64,000 nt of DNA. It comes from Actinoplanes octamycinicus. Lineage in GTDB: Bacteria; Actinomycetota; Actinomycetes; Mycobacteriales; Micromonosporaceae. Below the pieces are notes generated by a model. The model was not told the DNA's origin and did not search any database. It saw only the letters and a program-made list of their open reading frames with translations. Shown one piece after another: positions 62,941 to 64,000 of the stretch. The stretch covers positions 2,337,501 to 2,401,500 of the forward strand of contig NZ_JACHNB010000001.1 of the NCBI RefSeq assembly GCF_014205225.1, in the 5' to 3' direction. The first letter of the stretch is position 1. Every line of letters begins with the position of its first letter. The position numbers and the translations under genes are program-made.

Positions 62941-64000
62941 ATGGACGAGATTCCTCGCGACGTGGCCGACGCGGTCCGGGCCAGCGCGCAGACAGCCAAG
63001 GGTTACGCCGGTGACCTCGACGACGTGCGGGAGCGGGCCCGGCGCCAGCGCAAACGGCAGACGGCCGGCGCGTTCGCCGGTGTCGTCGCCGTGCTGGCCG
63101 CGGTCGGTGCCGGCGTCACCGTCTGGCGGGCGCCCGCGCCCCCGGCCACCTCGACGGCCGCGACCGGCCAGGTCGTCGCTCCCCGGTCCCAGCCGGCCCA
63201 GCGCCTGCTGCTGGACGGCGCCGCCGGCAGCTACCGGGCGGGTGGATCAGCGGTGACGCTGGGCGGCCGCGAGCGAGTCGGCGAGCTCGCCCCGGATGGG
63301 CGGCTGATCACCCACGACGTGGTCGGCGCCGATGGCTGGGACCGCGTCGTCGGCCTCCCGGGCGGGGGACTGGTCGCGCTCGGCGCACACGACACGATGC
63401 CCGGCACCGACCGTGAGGACGGCGTCGACGTGGCCGGGTTGGAGATCAACCTGGTGGTGGTCGGCGCCGACGGCAAGGTCGGGCTGAAACGGGACGTCCG
63501 GCGCACCGGCGAGGCGGTCAGCCTGCTCACCGCGACCGGTACGACCGCCTTCCTGTGGCGCCCGGCGGGCCTGGTGGCGCACGATCTCGGCTCCGGGCGT
63601 GAGCGGGTGCTGCTGTCGCCCTCGGCGCTCGGCGTCGGGAACCTGTTCGACGGTGCGGTTCAGGCGGCTGACCTGGCCGGCGACCGGCTCGTGCTGGCCC
63701 GCGAGCGCGACTCCTGCAAGCCACGCGTCTTCGACACCGCCGCGCGGGCCGCGGTCGTCAGCCTTCCGCTGCCCGGCAGCACCTGCCGCCGGGTCACCGC
63801 TCTGCGGCTGTCCCCGGACGGCACGGTTCTCGCTGCCGCCTACGAGTCGTCCGCGGCGGAGCGCGGCATCCGGATCGCCCTGATCCGGGTCGCCGACGGC
63901 ACCGTGATGAGCGATCGCGCCGTCGCCGGCACGGAGCGGGCGGCACAGGCCAAGACCGGTCCGCAGGTGATCATCGCTTGGCTGGACGACCGGACCCTGC
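62941..64000 (+). CDS. Membrane-anchored propeller-like protein, partial (runs off window)
   Basis: At least 353 residues, 3' end outside the window. The layout copies the gene at 60468: a charged cytoplasmic segment (DDVRERARRQRKRQ), one membrane segment (TAGAFAGVVAVLAAVGAGVTVW), a Pro/Ala linker, then a propeller-like extracellular domain (LAPDGRLITHDVVGADGWDRVVG, LVVVGADGKVGLKRDV, LRLSPDGTVLAAAYESSAAE). As the partner of the sigma gene 2 nt upstream, it may control sigma activity. One extracellular pair of Cys (DSCKPR, GSTCRR) could form a disulphide. Confidence 0.8.
   Translation, partial: MDEIPRDVADAVRASAQTAKGYAGDLDDVRERARRQRKRQTAGAFAGVVAVLAAVGAGVTVWRAPAPPATSTAATGQVVAPRSQPAQRLLLDGAAGSYRAGGSAVTLGGRERVGELAPDGRLITHDVVGADGWDRVVGLPGGGLVALGAHDTMPGTDREDGVDVAGLEINLVVVGADGKVGLKRDVRRTGEAVSLLTATGTTAFLWRPAGLVAHDLGSGRERVLLSPSALGVGNLFDGAVQAADLAGDRLVLARERDSCKPRVFDTAARAAVVSLPLPGSTCRRVTALRLSPDGTVLAAAYESSAAERGIRIALIRVADGTVMSDRAVAGTERAAQAKTGPQVIIAWLDDRTL

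Overview
The window is high-GC actinobacterial DNA. Short overlapping genes joined by ATGA/GTGA junctions, GTG and TTG starts, many Sec-type secreted polysaccharide-degrading enzymes, a chemoreceptor, a 23S rRNA with a helix-54-type insertion, and a class Ia ribonucleotide reductase under a cobalamin riboswitch all point to a soil actinomycete. A motile member of the Micromonosporaceae, such as an Actinoplanes relative, fits best; this is an inference from gene content. No phage, insertion sequence, CRISPR array or tRNA was recognised.

Layout. 0-2.5 kb: 3' two thirds of 23S rRNA, then 5S rRNA and a strong terminator. 2.5-4.5 kb: a repeat- and G-tract-rich spacer, a ZTP riboswitch and glyA. 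4.7-10 kb: a secreted CBM32/beta-helix protein behind a LacI-type operator, then a three-gene sugar ABC importer. 10-13.3 kb: a two-component system divergent from an ABC-2 exporter. 13.3-17.3 kb: a secreted repeat protein and a GGDEF-EAL/solute-binding-protein gene pair. 17.4-20.5 kb: TetR regulator plus ABC-2 exporter. 20.5-25.3 kb: Na+/H+ antiporter, DUF4142 protein, and ahcY under an SAH riboswitch. 25.3-30.5 kb: LacI regulator, YCII-like protein with an ECF42-like sigma factor, chemoreceptor, lipoprotein. 30.5-38.1 kb: a GH87-like beta-helix enzyme, sugar epimerase, MFS transporter with divergent oxidoreductase, and a PL4-like rhamnogalacturonan lyase. 38.3-41.3 kb: molybdate operon (HTH-TOBE regulator, modABC). 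41.2-47.2 kb: MarR regulator with divergent glycosyltransferase, heme oxygenase, trypsin-like protease, SIS-domain protein, GH16-CBM5/12 enzyme. 47.4-49.7 kb: a small type VII secretion-associated operon. 49.7-53.6 kb: candidate NrdR boxes, B12 riboswitch and nrdAB. 53.7-57.4 kb: VWA secreted pair, deoC with divergent GntR regulator. 57.4-60.4 kb: an ABC-F protein embedded in minisatellites. 60.4-64 kb: two divergent sigma/membrane-protein pairs, the last gene running off the window.

Three metabolic genes or operons (glyA, ahcY, nrdAB) are each preceded by a recognisable riboswitch (ZTP, SAH, adenosylcobalamin), linking one-carbon, methyl-cycle and deoxynucleotide supply to small-molecule sensing. 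The secreted CBM32, GH87-like, PL4-like and GH16 proteins and the sugar importer describe a polymer-degrading saprophyte.

The most novel-looking signal is an ~118-bp intergenic element present twice in opposite orientation (33560-33677 and 53583-53699), each copy just after a stop codon. The two copies differ by three paired, compensatory changes in a 13-bp stem, which argues for a conserved RNA structure. Second is an ABC-F ATPase whose two cassettes each carry an in-frame minisatellite insertion between Walker A and the signature motif. Third is a 12-bp in-frame minisatellite at the start of nrdA.
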